This document shows, piece after piece, positions 1 to 11,871 of a stretch of DNA of 64,000 nt; positions within the stretch are counted from its first letter, which is position 1, and the number at the start of each line of letters is the position of its first letter. The position numbers were made by a program, and so were the translations under genes. The notes beneath the pieces are model-generated. The model was not told where the DNA came from, did no database searches, and saw only the letters and a list, made by a program, of their open reading frames with translations. This DNA is from Chlamydomonas sphaeroides (taxonomy: Eukaryota; Chlorophyta; Chlorophyceae; Chlamydomonadales; Chlamydomonadaceae), in the NCBI GenBank assembly GCA_001662425.1, contig BDDC01000024.1, forward strand, positions 27,626-91,625, in the 5' to 3' direction.

Positions 1-563
1 TGCGCATGGGCTTTGCGCGGGGCCTGCATAAGATGGGACGGAGTGATCTGCGCTGGTCAAAGGCCGCGGCCTCGCACTGACGGCGAAGGACCATGGTGAG
101 TGGCAGCGGTGCAATGGCGATGCGAGGCAGACCCTATGATACGACACATGCTATGCCCGACAGCGTTTGGACAAGGGCTGAATCTAACGGACAGCGTGGA
201 GGTGTGCCGCCCCTTGAACGGCTGCCTGCGCATGGGCTTTGCGCGGAGCCTGCCTAAGATGGGACGGAGTGATCTGCGCTGGTCAAAGGCCGCGGCCTCG
301 CACTGACGGCGAAGGACCATGGTGAGTGGCAGCGGTGCAATGGCGATGCGAGTCAGACCCTATGATACGACACATGCTATGCCCCACAGCGTTTGGACAA
401 GGGTTGAATCTAACGGACAGCGTGGAGGTGTGCCGCCCCTTGAACGGCTGCCTGCGCATGGGCTTTGCGCGGAGCCTGCCTAAGATGGGACGGAGTGATC
501 TGCGCTGGTCAAAGGCCGCGGCCCCGCATTGACGGCGATGGACCATGGTGAGTGGCAGCGATG
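1..563 (+). repeat. Satellite array 1, 226-bp units, in Aquarius intron 13
   Basis: Near-identical units start at about 207 and 433 (period 226), with a partial unit at the left edge. Each has a core of roughly 130 bp, beginning CCGCCCCTTGAACGGCTGCC and ending near ATGGTGAGTGGCAGCG, plus a spacer (type B) containing CCTATGATACGACACATGC. The array stops exactly at the end of a core. It lies 60 bp upstream (plus sense) of Aquarius exon 13. It encodes nothing recognisable; the period is not a multiple of 3. Confidence 0.93.
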
Positions 564-3500
564 ATTCCGGAACGCGTGATCTCCGACAACTCTACAAGCA
601 AGCAGACCGGGAAAGCTACTCACTTGCCACTCTCATCGCGGACCTCGATGACCTCGCAGCCGCGGACGTAGGCCAGGCCGTGCTTCTCGGCCGGAGTGGG
701 CTCGCGCCCGTCCGCGTGCGCGGCGGCGGCGGCGTGCGCGTCCGGCGGCCGGATGGTGATGAGGAACATGACGTCGTGCTGCTTGACGTCGTCCCATTCT
801 GCCGGCAAAAAAGGGTATGTGCCAGGAGCCGACGAGGGACAGCCGCTCGGGGCGCCGCAGTAGGGGCCACAACAGAAAAGCAAGATGCTCGCTGGCGGGG
901 CACGTTGCCGCGGGGCACGGGTAGATAGATGGCTGGCCGGTGCTAGCAAAGCGCTGCCGTGGTGCCCAGGCGGACGCAGCGGGGCACCGAGTGCGTGCAC
1001 AGGCCGAGGGCGCTCATGGTAAGTGAGAGGAAGGAGAGGCACGGGCGCAATATGTGTGTGCGAGGATGCTGCGCGCGCCGCTCACCCCGCTTGACGTCGG
1101 GCCGCAGCGGCCGCGTGTTGATGACCACGTTGGCGGTCACCGCCGCGGGCTTGGCCTCGCCCACGTTGGGCTTCCGCACCTCCGTGACCTGCGGCGTGGC
1201 GGGAATACAGCACGATTAGGTACGCAGCACAATCAGGGACGCGTATCAGGCCTAGGAGCGACAGGGCGGCGCAGGATGGGAATCGGTGCCAGCCGGCGGC
1301 TCCGCAGCCACCCTTGCGGCTGCACTTGGTCCCCAGCGCCCAGCCCGACCAGGGTCCTGCCACTTCCCATTCCCCATGGCAGCGCGACATAGCGCCACGC
1401 GTCAGCCCCTCACCCACCCCGCATCCCGATCCCGCCGCCTCCGAGCCTGCGCACACACGTACCTTGAACGACTGCAGCGGCAGCGCCATGCGCGCCCAGC
1501 CCGCGAACCGCACGCGGCCATCGTCGTCCCAGTAGCTGCCCACGCGCTTGAGCACGTCCGCAATGTCCTCGCGGATCTCGTACGTGGCCTCCAGCCTGGG
1601 GGTTGTGTAGGTGCAATTGGCGAGAGAGATGGCACGGACAGTGAAAGGACCCACCTCGCAGGCCAGTCAGCCTTAGGCCCCAGGAATTGGGTGCCGCGCG
1701 CCGGCGCGAGCGCAAGTAGCGGGGAAGGGGGCCTTACGCCGGCGCGATAGCGACTAGCGAGGGCTGCCCACCGGCGCGATAGCGACTGTGAACTTGGTGC
1801 TGGAGCAGCCACGCGTCGTGTTGCGTGATGGTCTTTTAGGGGCGCGGTAGGCTACGCTGCTGCGGCCCGGTGTAGGTCGTCACGCAAGGCTGCGGCACAG
1901 CGCGCGGCGCACCTGAACAGATGGAAGCTGCGCAGCAGGTAGTCGTGGATGGTGAGGAACATGAGGTTGAGCTTGGGCAGCGCCAGCGCGCCCTCGCCCG
2001 TGTAGTGCTCGCTGGAGGCCGGGATCTGGGCGGGTGCAAGGGAGATGGGCGAAGGGGAGGCGAGGGGGCGCGTGGACATCCAGGGAAAGGATACGGGCCG
2101 TGTGCGGATGTGTGCGTGTTGGTGAGTGGGAGCGGGGACGCGACATGGGCCTGGGCAGCGTGAAAGCAGCATGCAGGGAGTACTTGAATGTGGCGGGCTG
2201 AAACGCCCCTTGAACGGCTGCCTGCGCATCGGGTTTGCGCGGCGCCTGCCTAAGATGGAACGGGTTGCTGTGCGCTGGTCAAAGGCCGCGGCCCCGCATT
2301 GACGGCGATGGACCATGGTGAGTGGCAGCGGTGCATTGATGATGCAAGATGAACCCAGTGATACCGCACAGGGGACGTCTGGGCTTGCGGAACGGGTTGC
2401 TAGGGGACATGTAAGATGTGTGCCGCCCCTTGAACGGCTGCCTGTGCATGGGCTTTGCGCGGAGCCTGCCTAAGATGGAACGGGTTGCTGTGCGCTGGTC
2501 AAAGGCCGCGGCCCCGCATTGACGGCGATGGACCATGGTGAGTGGCAGCGGTGCATTGATGATGCAAGATGAACCCAGTGATACCGCACAGGGGACGTCT
2601 GGGCTTGCGGAACGGGTTGCTAGGGGACATGTAAGATGTGTGCCGCCCCTTGAACGGCTGCCTGTGCATGGGGTTTGCGCGGAGCCTGCCTAAGATGGAA
2701 CGGGTTGCTGTGTGCTGGTCAAAGGCCGCGGCCCCGCATTGACGGCGATGGACCATGGTGAGTGGCAGCGGTGCATTGATGATGCAAGATGAACCCAGTG
2801 ATACCGCACAGGGGACGTCTGGGCTTGCGGAACGGGTTGCTAGGGGACATGTAAGATGTGTGCCGCCCCTTGAACGGCTGCCTGTGCATGGGCTTTGCGC
2901 GGAACCTGCCTAAGATGGAACGGGTTGCTGTGCGCTGGTCAAAGGCCGCGGTCCCGCATTGACGGCGATGGACCATGGTGAGTGGCAGCGGTGCATTGAT
3001 GATGCAAGATGAACCCAGTGATACCGCACAGGGGACGTCTGGGCTTGCGGAACGGGTTGCTAGGGGACATGTAAGATGTGTGCCGCCCCTTGAACGGCTG
3101 CCTGTGCATGGGCTTTGCGCGGAACCTGCCTAAGATGGAACGGGTTGCTGTGCGCTGGTCAAAGGCCGCGGTCCCGCACTGACGGCGATGGACCATGGTG
3201 AGTGGCAGCGGAGTGTGCAGCGACGCGCGACGCCCTTTCCCTGCCAGCTGCAATCCCGCCATCCACCATCTCCGTAACCACCACCACCCAAGATCCCTCC
3301 CTACCTCACTCCTCCCCGCCCACAGTGACGCCCCACCCTGCGCCCTCCATCTCCCCTTCGCTTATGATGTACACTGCCCACCTGGCTCTCGTCCCACAGC
3401 AGCTTCTCCGTGGGGTACAGCGGCATCTCGTTCACCAGCTCCCGCTGGCTCCGCCGCCGCTCATAGGCGTTGAGCAGAACCTGCCAGGGGGCGGCGCGAG

Positions 3501-6500
3501 GTGCGGTGCAGGCCGTGGTGGGCGCACTGGCTCACGCCGTTCATCCGCTAGCGGCAGAGCGGGCTGTCCCCAGCAGCAACGCCCAGTAGAAGCATCATGG
3601 GGGCCATCCGCGGACCAAGACGGCAAGGCGCTGGTGGAGCATGCCGAGGCGACGGCCCCGCCGCTTCCAAGCTCCTCGTGGCCCCGCACGCGGGCGCAGG
3701 GCCAGGCCGCTGCGTCATCCCGGCCGCCGCGATGTCAAGGGCCATAGGGCGAGCTGCCGCGGCGCAGCCAATCCCGCAACCCGCAGCGCCGCGCCCCAGC
3801 CACGAGACAGCTTGGAGGCCGGGCGGTGTGATGCTGCGAGAGTCCATCCGATTGGCGCCTCATGCCCCGGCGCAGCACGTCCGGCGGTCGCCCTATCGCA
3901 TCGCCGGCGCCCCGGCCGCAGCACAGCCCCTGCGTACGCCCGCCCACCTCGAGCAGGAAGGCCGTGTCCGCGGCCCACGGGTCGTCCTCGCCCACCATCC
4001 GCAGCTGGCGGCACACCAGCAGCCGCAGCTGCTCGGGGCTGAGCGCCGCCAGCTGCCGCCTGCGGGCCGGCGGCCACAGCGGGACAGGACGCACGGCCGG
4101 GGGTCAGGCACAAGTCCGCTGGCTGTGCGCATGCGTGCAGCGGCTGACGGGAGCACTGGCCTGCTTCAGGCCGCCTGCCACGACAGGCCGGCGGCTCCTA
4201 CATGCACCGGTTCGCCGTGCCGCTCTGCCTGCCCGCCTGAAGCCCTTGCTGGGGCCTCGCGCTCCCGCCGGCGCCCCTGCCCCATCCTAGGCCAGGCCAG
4301 GCGCCTCACTTAAGGTTGTCGCGCTGCTCCACGGCGCCGCAGTTGCTGAGCGCCAGCTCCCGCATCGCCTCCACCTCCGGCCAGTGCTTGAAGCACAGCC
4401 GCTGGAACTGGCACACCTGCGAAGAGGGGCGGCCGGGCGGGGACGGGATGCGACAAGGCTAAAGCCCGCTGCTGGAGGATGGCCTTGTTCAGTGGGCGCG
4501 GGACCTGAGGTGCTGGGGTCGAGGGCGGCCAGAGGCGGCCCTCGGCCGCACGCACGCGCCCCATGAGCACCTGACCCGGCCGCCTGCACGACCGCGCTTG
4601 TGCCTCGCACAATTTCTGCGCCTCACGACGCGGCACGCAGTCACGCGTAACCTACTGCAGCGCCCAGGGGCTTTCATGTCTCATGCATGTATGTCCCACG
4701 CCCTTCTCCTCATTACAGAAGGGGGCGCCGCTACCCACCGGCCCGCACCAACCGCGGCGATGGGCGCAGCCCGGCTTTAACCTACCATCCACCGTGCCGC
4801 CGCAAGCCCACCCCCACCCCCACCCCTCATGCCCCACCACCACAGCAGCCACCGCACACCACCACCCCGCACCTTGTCATAGTGGGTTGCGTTGACCTCG
4901 TCGTCCGTGAGCGGCTCGCCGGTGTGGTCGTCGATGGGGAAGTTCATGTAGTACGTGAACAAGTCCACCAGCTGCCGGAACAGCATGTTGGACGGCGGCC
5001 CCGCAGGGCCCCGCCGCCCGCCCGCGGCGTCCTCCTCCGCACGCGCCGAGCCGCGGCGCCGCCGGCCGCCGCGGCCGCCGCCCCGACCCGCCGGGCTGCG
5101 CCCACCGCCGCGGCCGCCGCGAGCCGGGCTCCGCCCCCCGCGGCCGCGGCCACGGCCACGTCCGCCGGCGCCCGGCGTGCCGGCGGCGCTGGCAGACGCA
5201 GACGCGGGCCCCGCGGCGGCATCGTTGGCGGCGTCCTCAGCTTTCGCCAAGTCGTCGTCCGCAGGCCCGGCCTCGCCTTCGGCCGCTGCTTCCGCCTCGG
5301 CCTTTGCGTCCTCGTCCTTGTCGTCGTCACTGTCGCTGTCCTCTTCGCCGCGCGCGTCGCCATCCGACAGCGACCCCTCGCCCTCGCTGCCCTCGCCCTC
5401 GTCCGACGAAGACGACGAGCCCGCGGCGTCGTCCCCGCCCTCCGCCGCGGCTTCCGGCCCCGGCTCCGCCGCCTCGGCCATCTCCGCGTCCCCGTCAGCT
5501 GCGGCCTCGGCCGCCGGCGCCTCCACGTCCCCGGCCGCCGGCGCCTCCGCGTCCCCGTCAGCCTTGGCGGCCTTCGCCGCAGCCTTGGCGGCTTTCCGCC
5601 GGGCGGCCCTGGCGGCGCGCTTGGCGGCTTTGGCGGCCTTGGCCGCCGCCTCCGCAGCAGCCAGCGCGCCCGGCGGCGGCGCGACGTACTTGAACAGCTT
5701 ACTCATGCGGCACTTGACGAGCAGCTGCCGGTCGTCCAGCAGCGTGCGCACGAAGCGCCGCGTGGGCAGCTGGCCGGCCAGGCGAGAGGGCGGGTGGAGG
5801 CGGTGTTGGTGAGGGACCGTAGCGCGCGTCAGGGGACCACATGGCCCGCGGCTGCTGCCGTGGCGACGCCCGAGCCTTTCGGGCGAGCCACACACGAGAC
5901 GTCCTGCGCCCCATCTGCCAGTTCCCAAGGCCCGCCCGTCCCCATGGGAGACAGCACATTCCTCGGCTCCTCGCTGTTGCTGCGCCCCCACCTAAGTCCT
6001 TCCCCTCTGCTGCGCCTTTCCCTGCCCCTCTGCCAGTGCGCCGCCAGCCCCGCTGCGAGTGCCCGGCCAGCCCTGTCAAACGCAGACACACACCTGCGAC
6101 AGCAGGTCGATAAGCAGCTCCAGGAAGCGCTCGCAGTAAAGCAGCGCCGAGCGGTCGAGCGTGGGGAGCAGCCCGGGGCCGGACGGCTCCACCACCACCT
6201 GCAGGAGAAAGGGAGGGACGAGACCAAGGCACGCGGCGTTGGGAGGATGCCCTTCTTGAGAGGACTGGGTGTGATGCAGGATCCGGTGCGGCGAGGGTGG
6301 GGGCTGTGCCGCCCCTTGAACGGCTGCCTGTGCATGGGCTTTGCGCGGAGCCTGCCTAAGATGGAACGCCTTGCTGTTCGCTGATCAAAGGCCGCGGTCC
6401 CGCATTGACGGCGATGGACCATGGTGAGTGGCAGCGGCGCATTGGTGATGCAAGATGAGCCCAGTGATACCGCACAGGGGGCGTCTGGGCTTGCGGAACA

Positions 6501-8764
6501 GGTTGCTAGGGGACAGTCGAGAGTGTGCCGCCCCTTGAACGGCTGCCTGTGCATGGAGTTTGCACGGAGCCTGCCTAAGATGGGACGGAGTGATGTGCGC
6601 TGGTCAAAGGCCGCGGCCCCGCATTGACGGCGATGGACCATGGTGAGTGGCAGCGGTGCAATGGCGATGCGAGGCAGACCCTATGATACGACACATGCTA
6701 TGCCCGACAGCGTTTGGACAAGGGCTGAATCTAACGGACAGCGTGGAGGTGTGCCGCCCCTTGAACGGCTGCCTGCGCATGGGCTTTGCGCGGAGCCTGC
6801 CTAAATTGGGACGGAGTGATCTGCGCTGGTCAAAGGCCGCGGCCCCGCACTGACGGCGAAGGACCATGGTGAGTGGCAGCGGTGCGTTGGCGATGCAAGC
6901 CACCCTTCCTCTCCCCCATGGGGTCGCCAAGTACCGCACCGCCAATGGCCCCCTGCCATCCCCCATATCCCTCCCCATCCACCCTCACCTTATCCAGCAC
7001 CACCAGGAACTCGTCCATGAGTCCGGGCAGGAACCGGACCTCGGGCCGCTGAGTGATCGGCACGTAGCCGCCGCCGGCAGCGGCCGCCGCGCCCTCACCG
7101 CCAGCCCCGCCCTCGCCCTCGGCCGCCTCGGCCGCCGCGCCCTTCTTGGGCGCCTTGGCCTTCTTGGCCGCGGCCTTCGCCTCCTTCTTGGCGGCCGCCT
7201 TCCAGGCCTTTGCAAGCGGCTCGTGGGCGTGCAGCTCCAGCTGCAGTCGCCCCGGGGAGAGCGCGTGCCACAGCGGCAGCGACACCAGGCGCAGCACCTG
7301 GCCGCGCACCATCTCGTCCTCCAGGGACTGACGACGAGGGCGGAGGGAGGAGAATGGAGCGGGGAGGGCTGGTCGGCATGAAGCGCGGCGGCGCGAGCTC
7401 GGCGATGCGGAGGCTGGTTAGGACGCCGAGGGCACGCCACCCGGCACCACGGGAGGCCCAGCTGCAGGTGCAGACCTCTCGCTCCTGCCTATCTTTTTCC
7501 TGCGCCCGGGCCTCTGCGGTATGCTGTTCACATGGCAACACATCCTCTTGCCAGGATTTGCCCAGGCCTAACGCACCTGGAAGGCGCGGATCATGAACAG
7601 CGCGTAGGCGGTGCGCTCGTGCATGCGCAGCTTGGCCTCGCGACCCTCCTTGAGCGACGCCACGCGCCGAAAGAAGCCGGGGAACGCCTCCTATGCCCGG
7701 CACGGGGGTGACAAGGGTTGGTGAGGTGAGACCCCGCAACAAGCGCGGCACAGCAGCAAAGGGAGCTTCCTCGGGAACGACAGGGGAGGAACTAACGTGG
7801 CCCTGTGCGCCATGGGCCCGCGGAAAGGGGCGGCGCTCTCCCAGGAGGGGGGCCCCGCTCACCTCACGCGTGTGGAAGCATGTCCAGGCCGGGATGTTCT
7901 CCCGGAACTTCTCGTTGACCATGATAACGATGGACATAACGTGCTCAAAGCTGGCAGTGTCGGGGTCGAAGTTGGGCCACAGATAGTTCTCCAGGTACTG
8001 CGACACTTCCAGCATCATAATGCGCCGGAAGCTGGGGGCGTGGCGGCTGGAGCCACCGAGCTCCTCGTGGTAGATGCTGGACACGAGCCCGGGCTTGAAG
8101 GCGGGGGGCGGGTCCTGGGCCAGGGCCTCGTTGGACCAGTTCTTGCGGGCCAGCTTTGTGAGCCGGTCCGTGTTGATCTGCGTAGCGACACATCGGTCTT
8201 GTTTAGACGCTAGGATGCATGCAGGCGCGGAGCGAGCGCTGCACGCCAACTAGATCGCGCATGTGCCCAGCGACAGTCGCGCACCTCGTGCAGCGTCAGC
8301 ATCGCGCCTCCCTTCTTCGGGCCTTGCGGACCCTGCTGCATTTGCATTCCGCTGCCAGCAGCGCCGCCCCTCATCGGGCCCATAGGTGGCCCTCGTCGAG
8401 GGAGCTGCTGCTTCTGCTGCGGGCTGCCCTGCACCTGCATCTCCCTTGGTGCAAATTTGGGGGCGGAAGCAAGCCGCTGCCGCTTCGCAGCGGGCTCCTC
8501 ATCCCCGCCCTCCTGCGCGCCTTCTGCAGCCTGCTGCTCCGGTTCGTCCGCTTTTGGCTCCTCCGTCTGCTCCTGTGGCTTTGCTTCCTCCGGCTGAGGC
8601 TCGGCCTCCTTTGGCTGCTCTGGCGCGGGCTCTTCTGCCATGGGCTCGGGCTCGGGAACCGGTTCCGGCTCCGGCTGCGCTTGCTCCTGCTCCTTTGGCT
8701 CCGGTTCTGGCTCAGCTGCAGCTGCCTTCTTGCCGCGCCCCTTGGCGCCCTTCTTCGGCGGCAT
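1..8764 (-). CDS. AQR: Intron-binding spliceosomal helicase Aquarius, N-terminal two-thirds (partial, runs off left edge)
   Basis: Aquarius is the SF1-type RNA helicase-like factor that binds intron RNA in the nuclear spliceosome. Thirteen exons, read leftwards: 8764-8285, 8177-7863, 7690-7577, 7327-6989, 6198-6094, 5769-4873, 4416-4310, 4059-3948, 3480-3382, 2025-1913, 1595-1463, 1188-1086, 798-624; phases fit throughout (about 1030 residues). The ATG at 8764 has a good context (GGCACC-ATG-CC). Residues 1-160 are a low-complexity Lys/Glu/Pro/Gln extension. From exon 2 onwards the order of motifs follows animal Aquarius: LEVSQYLENYLWPNF, VNEKFRENIPAW, RLVSLPLW, YCERFLELLIDL, LPTRRF..LLDDRQLL, NEMPLYPTEKLLWDE, YTGEGALALPKLNL, TIHDYLLRSFHLFR, ATYEIREDI, FAGWARMALP, HDVMFLITIRP, GLAYVRGCEV. 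The helicase core and 3' end lie outside the window. Exon 6 carries a large inserted low-complexity region. Introns 4, 9 and 13 hold satellite arrays. Family assignment is very secure; exact splice sites are inferred. Confidence 0.93.
2203..3212 (+). repeat. Satellite array 2, 220-bp units, in Aquarius intron 9
   Basis: Five cores start at about 2203, 2423, 2643, 2863 and 3083 (period 220), joined by four almost identical type A spacers containing GAACCCAGTGATACCGCAC. The array both begins and ends with a core, so it is (core-spacer)x4 plus core. Units differ by only a few substitutions, for example GGCTTTGCGC versus GGGTTTGCGC, which points to recent amplification or homogenisation. Confidence 0.95.
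4990..5690 (-). other. Low-complexity insertion inside Aquarius exon 6 (Lys/Ala, acidic, then Arg/Gly-rich)
   Basis: Within the 897-bp exon 6, about 230 codons separate two conserved Aquarius blocks (LLVKCRMSKLFKYV upstream, NMLFRQLVDLFTYYMNF downstream) that are nearly adjacent in animal homologues. The insert reads as a Lys/Ala-rich stretch, then a Glu/Asp/Ser-rich acidic stretch, then RGRGRG and GGRGG motifs like an RGG box. It contains no stop codon and no intron consensus that would remove it cleanly. Such a composition suggests a disordered RNA- or protein-binding loop; that role is inference. Confidence 0.75.
6309..6890 (+). repeat. Satellite array 3, mixed 219/226-bp units, in Aquarius intron 4
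   Basis: Three cores start at about 6309, 6528 and 6754. The first spacer is type A (as in array 2) and the second is type B (as in array 1), so this array combines both unit kinds. Orientation is the same as in arrays 1 and 2, antisense to Aquarius. The array is entirely intronic, between exon 5 (top 6198) and exon 4 (bottom 6989). Confidence 0.93.
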
Positions 8765-9558
8765 GGTGCCGACCGCGGCCGAGCGGCCGCTCCTACGAGA
8801 GGATCCTCAGCAGCTTTTTCGCAGCAGCAACAATGGGCGTACGGGTAGGTTGCAGTGGGAGAACAAGGGGTGGGGAGTCGGCAAATGGCTTGGCAAGGGC
8901 ACAGCGCATGGTGGTGTCCGCAGTCAACGGGTGTCGTACAGCGTGCCAGCGTACGGGAATAGGCCGACACCACAGTGCAGCCTCCCCGAACATCTATGTC
9001 ATGTGCGTGGACACCTCGATGGATAGTACAGCTTCGCAGGGTAAGATAACGGCACTGCCTCGTACTGGTCACGCCAGGATTCGCCTCAGCACTGCAGATG
9101 TGCAACTTCCCCCACCGGAGGAGAGGCGCGGAGAGCCGCCCCACAACACCATTCAATTCCAATTGCTGCTACCACTGGCCTCTGGTGGGCTGTCCACGAA
9201 GCAGTTTGCTTGGCAGGAAGCGGCACCTCGCCTGACCAGTTCCTCCGGCGCTGATTGCGCTCGCGACCCCTTTGCGCGACGATCGCCGTGAAGCTTATGT
9301 ACATTTCAGGCTCTGTTACAGAATCCCCGACTGGATGTGGGCGACAGAAGCTCCTGGCAGTATGGCGGGGACATCTCGGGGCGCAGGGGGCAGGCGGGGT
9401 CAAGGGTTTGGGCGCGTGCCGATCGTGGCTTGCCACTCCCCTGATTGGTTTTCTCGCCGATCTGCCCTGGCGAGCATTCTGCAACACTCGCATTGCACCG
9501 ATCTTCTCTTCTGCTAGTGCGGACGTCCCTCGCGTCGCGCCGACCCAGACCCAGAACA
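8765..9558. promoter_or_regulatory. Head-to-head intergenic region shared by Aquarius and the SDR gene
   Basis: About 0.8 kb separates the divergent start codons of AQR (8764, minus) and the SDR gene (9559, plus). It must hold both promoters and both 5' UTRs. I see no convincing TATA box or repeated element. Confidence 0.55.
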
Positions 9559-11871
9559 ATGCAGTGCCAGCGGCTTGCCCAGACCAGCGGGCGTTCGGCT
9601 CGCGTGCAGCCGTTCGTCGCTGCTCGCGTTGCATCTGTTCGCCGTGGTCGCACCCTGACGATGCGCGCGACCGCGCCCTACGAGCTGGACCCCGACAATG
9701 CCAGCATCCTGGTCTGCGGCGGCGGTGGCGTTGCCCTGCACGTCACGCGCAAGCTCAAGGACATGGGATCGTGGGTCTGGATGATGCAGCGCACCGACGT
9801 GCGCAAGTCCGAGATTGAGAAGATGATGGCCTTCGTGCCCAAGGGCGACGCGCTGAACAAGGCTGACGTGCAGCGCGTCATGGACGGTGTGTAACGGCAC
9901 GGGGTTAGAACGGCGGGTCATTGGCGTTGCACGGGCACGAAGGGCACCGGGGGTACTGGGTCAGCAAGGCAACGCAGCCCTCAGGCCCCGACGCCTGCAT
10001 AGCTTTCGTGCCTATCGGGCCACATCATGCCCTCCTGGCTCTGTCGATCTGTCATCTCGGGCGAGCCACCAACGCACAGAGCACGTCGCCGCCGCTCTAC
10101 ACGCTCGGCCCCAAGTCTTTGCTCCTACCAAGGGCCCCTGCCATGGTGGCTGGTTGCGACTGAGGCCCCTGCCCCGGCCACACACCGCGCTTTCCCCTCC
10201 CAGGCATCGAGGAGGTTGACGCCGTGGTGTGCACCCTGGGCGGCAGCGTGGCCGACCCGCGGGTCGACAGCGAGGGCAACATCAACATTATCGACGCTGC
10301 CATCAAGAAGGGCGTCAAGAAGTTCATCCTCGTCACCTCGGTCGGCTGCGGCAGCAGCAAGGATGCGCCAGGTGCGGTCCCTGCGTGCGTACCAGGCCCG
10401 CCCACTGCCCGCGCCTCCTGACCCACTTGCAGGACTGCGATGGGCTTCGTGAGAGGGGTCCCTGCCGTTCCATGCGCACGCGAACGCGGGGGGCCAGGCG
10501 CTGGGCTGCGCACGCGGGCATGCAGAGACCCCAAGATTTCGCCGGCAGCACGAAGCCTGCCCACGAGCGGCACTGCGCCAGCGCGCATATCCCGTGCATG
10601 CCCAGCCACCAGCCAGCCTGCAGGCGGTCCGCCAGGCAGCCTGCTGCGGTTCCCGTGACCTGCAAGGGGGCCACCCTGCCGACGGCCGACATGCTGCAGC
10701 AGCCGATGCAAGGTGGCCCATGCCCTGGCGCCATGCACGTGCCCTTGTCGTCCCGGTCCCTGCGCGCTGCAACCGTGAGGGTCCTGTGGGGCTCCCAGTG
10801 CCCGCGCCCGCGCTCCGCCCGCTGTTCCCCATTCCCGCCCGCAACCCAACCCCGGCCCCGCCCCTGCCCACCCCACGCACAGGCGAGAAGGTGTACAACG
10901 TGCTCAAGCCGGTGCTGGTGGAGAAGGACAAGGCGGAGGAGTACCTGCAGGTGCACCTGCCCGCAGCAGGGGAGGGCGGGCTGGGGCCAGAGCCGGGGGC
11001 GGAAGGGAATGTCGGGTGGAAGCCGGGCGCGGGCGCGGGTTGCAGGTTTGGGAGCGCGCTGCTGTGTTGGCTGCGGCGCTGACACACAAGGCAAGGGGTG
11101 GGGGCGGCGGGGCCAACCGCTGGGGACACGGGCGAAGGCCGGGCGCGCAGCGTGCGCTCGTGTGGCAAGTGGCATCCCATATCGGGGCCTGCGCCTGGCC
11201 GCTCAGCGGGCCTCCCAGTAGCCCCGGCCCAAGCCTCTCTTCGCCTCTGCACCCGCTGCTGCCTAGCATTCGCCACACCCTGACCTGCCGCCCGCCCCCC
11301 CCCGCCGCTCCTTCCCCGCCCCGCCTCTTCCTGCGCAGGCCGCTGGTGCCGCCGGCAAGATCCAGTACTCGATCATCCGCCCCGGCGGCCTGGTGTCGGA
11401 GCCGGCCACGGGCAAGGCCATCCTGACCGAGGACGCGAGCGCCAGCGGCATGATCCACCGCGAGGACGTGGCCACCCTTGTGGTCAAGGCGCTGTTCAGC
11501 AAGAAGAGCGACGGCAAGGTGGGCGGGGGCGGCAAGGGGAGGGGAGGGGAGGGGAGGGGGGAAAGGGGCCCCCTCAGGCCAGGGGCTGCACAAGACGGTT
11601 GTGGTGGGTTTGGGAGGCGCTCCAGGCAGGCAGGGGTGTGGGCCCAGGTCTGCGGCGCGCCGGTGTGTCCCTGGTGCAGCATGCTAGAGCGTGGGGTTCT
11701 CGCGAGGGAATGGGCAGGTCTGTGGCAGTGCACGCGGCGGGGCCCCCTCCCAGTGCCTCTACGCTGCTCACCTGTGCCCTGCGGGCCGCCGCTGCTTCCT
11801 GGCCGCAGGTGCTGACGGCCATCGACCCCAGCAAGGTGCCCGGCCCCGAGCGCGTGGCCTTCCAGCTCTAA
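9559..11871 (+). CDS. Plastid-targeted NAD(P)-binding atypical SDR (NmrA-like) protein
   Basis: Five exons: 9559-9886, 10204-10371, 10883-10950, 11339-11518, 11809-11871, giving 268 residues. The first ~35 residues (Arg/Ser/Ala/Val-rich, ending near VRRGRTLTMRA) look like a chloroplast transit peptide. The Rossmann start follows: ASILVCGGGGVALHVTRKL, where the usual SDR glycine motif GxxGxxG is replaced by a run of glycines. Later blocks fit atypical SDRs: VDAVVCTLGG, GVKKFILVTSVG, YSIIRPGGL, and MIHREDVATLVVKAL near the C-terminus. Plant relatives are plastid Rossmann proteins of the NmrA/TIC62-like group, but I cannot assign a specific orthologue or substrate. The classical YxxxK catalytic pair is not evident, as is common in this subgroup, so a binding or assembly role is as likely as catalysis. 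Confidence 0.85.

Noticed and set aside
57..546. Repeated 68- to 87-codon open frames on both strands of the satellite units, looking like a small gene family
   Set aside because: They lie inside Aquarius introns, the repeat period (220 or 226 bp) is not a multiple of 3, and the differences between units are not biased to synonymous sites.
2203..3212. Regular repeats suggestive of a CRISPR array
   Set aside because: Units are 220 bp, spacers are nearly identical to each other, and the DNA is eukaryotic.
4687..6384. A 565-codon plus-strand open frame
   Set aside because: It is the antisense shadow of Aquarius exon 6, whose low-complexity GC-rich sequence is open in several frames; its product is Arg/Pro/Ala noise.
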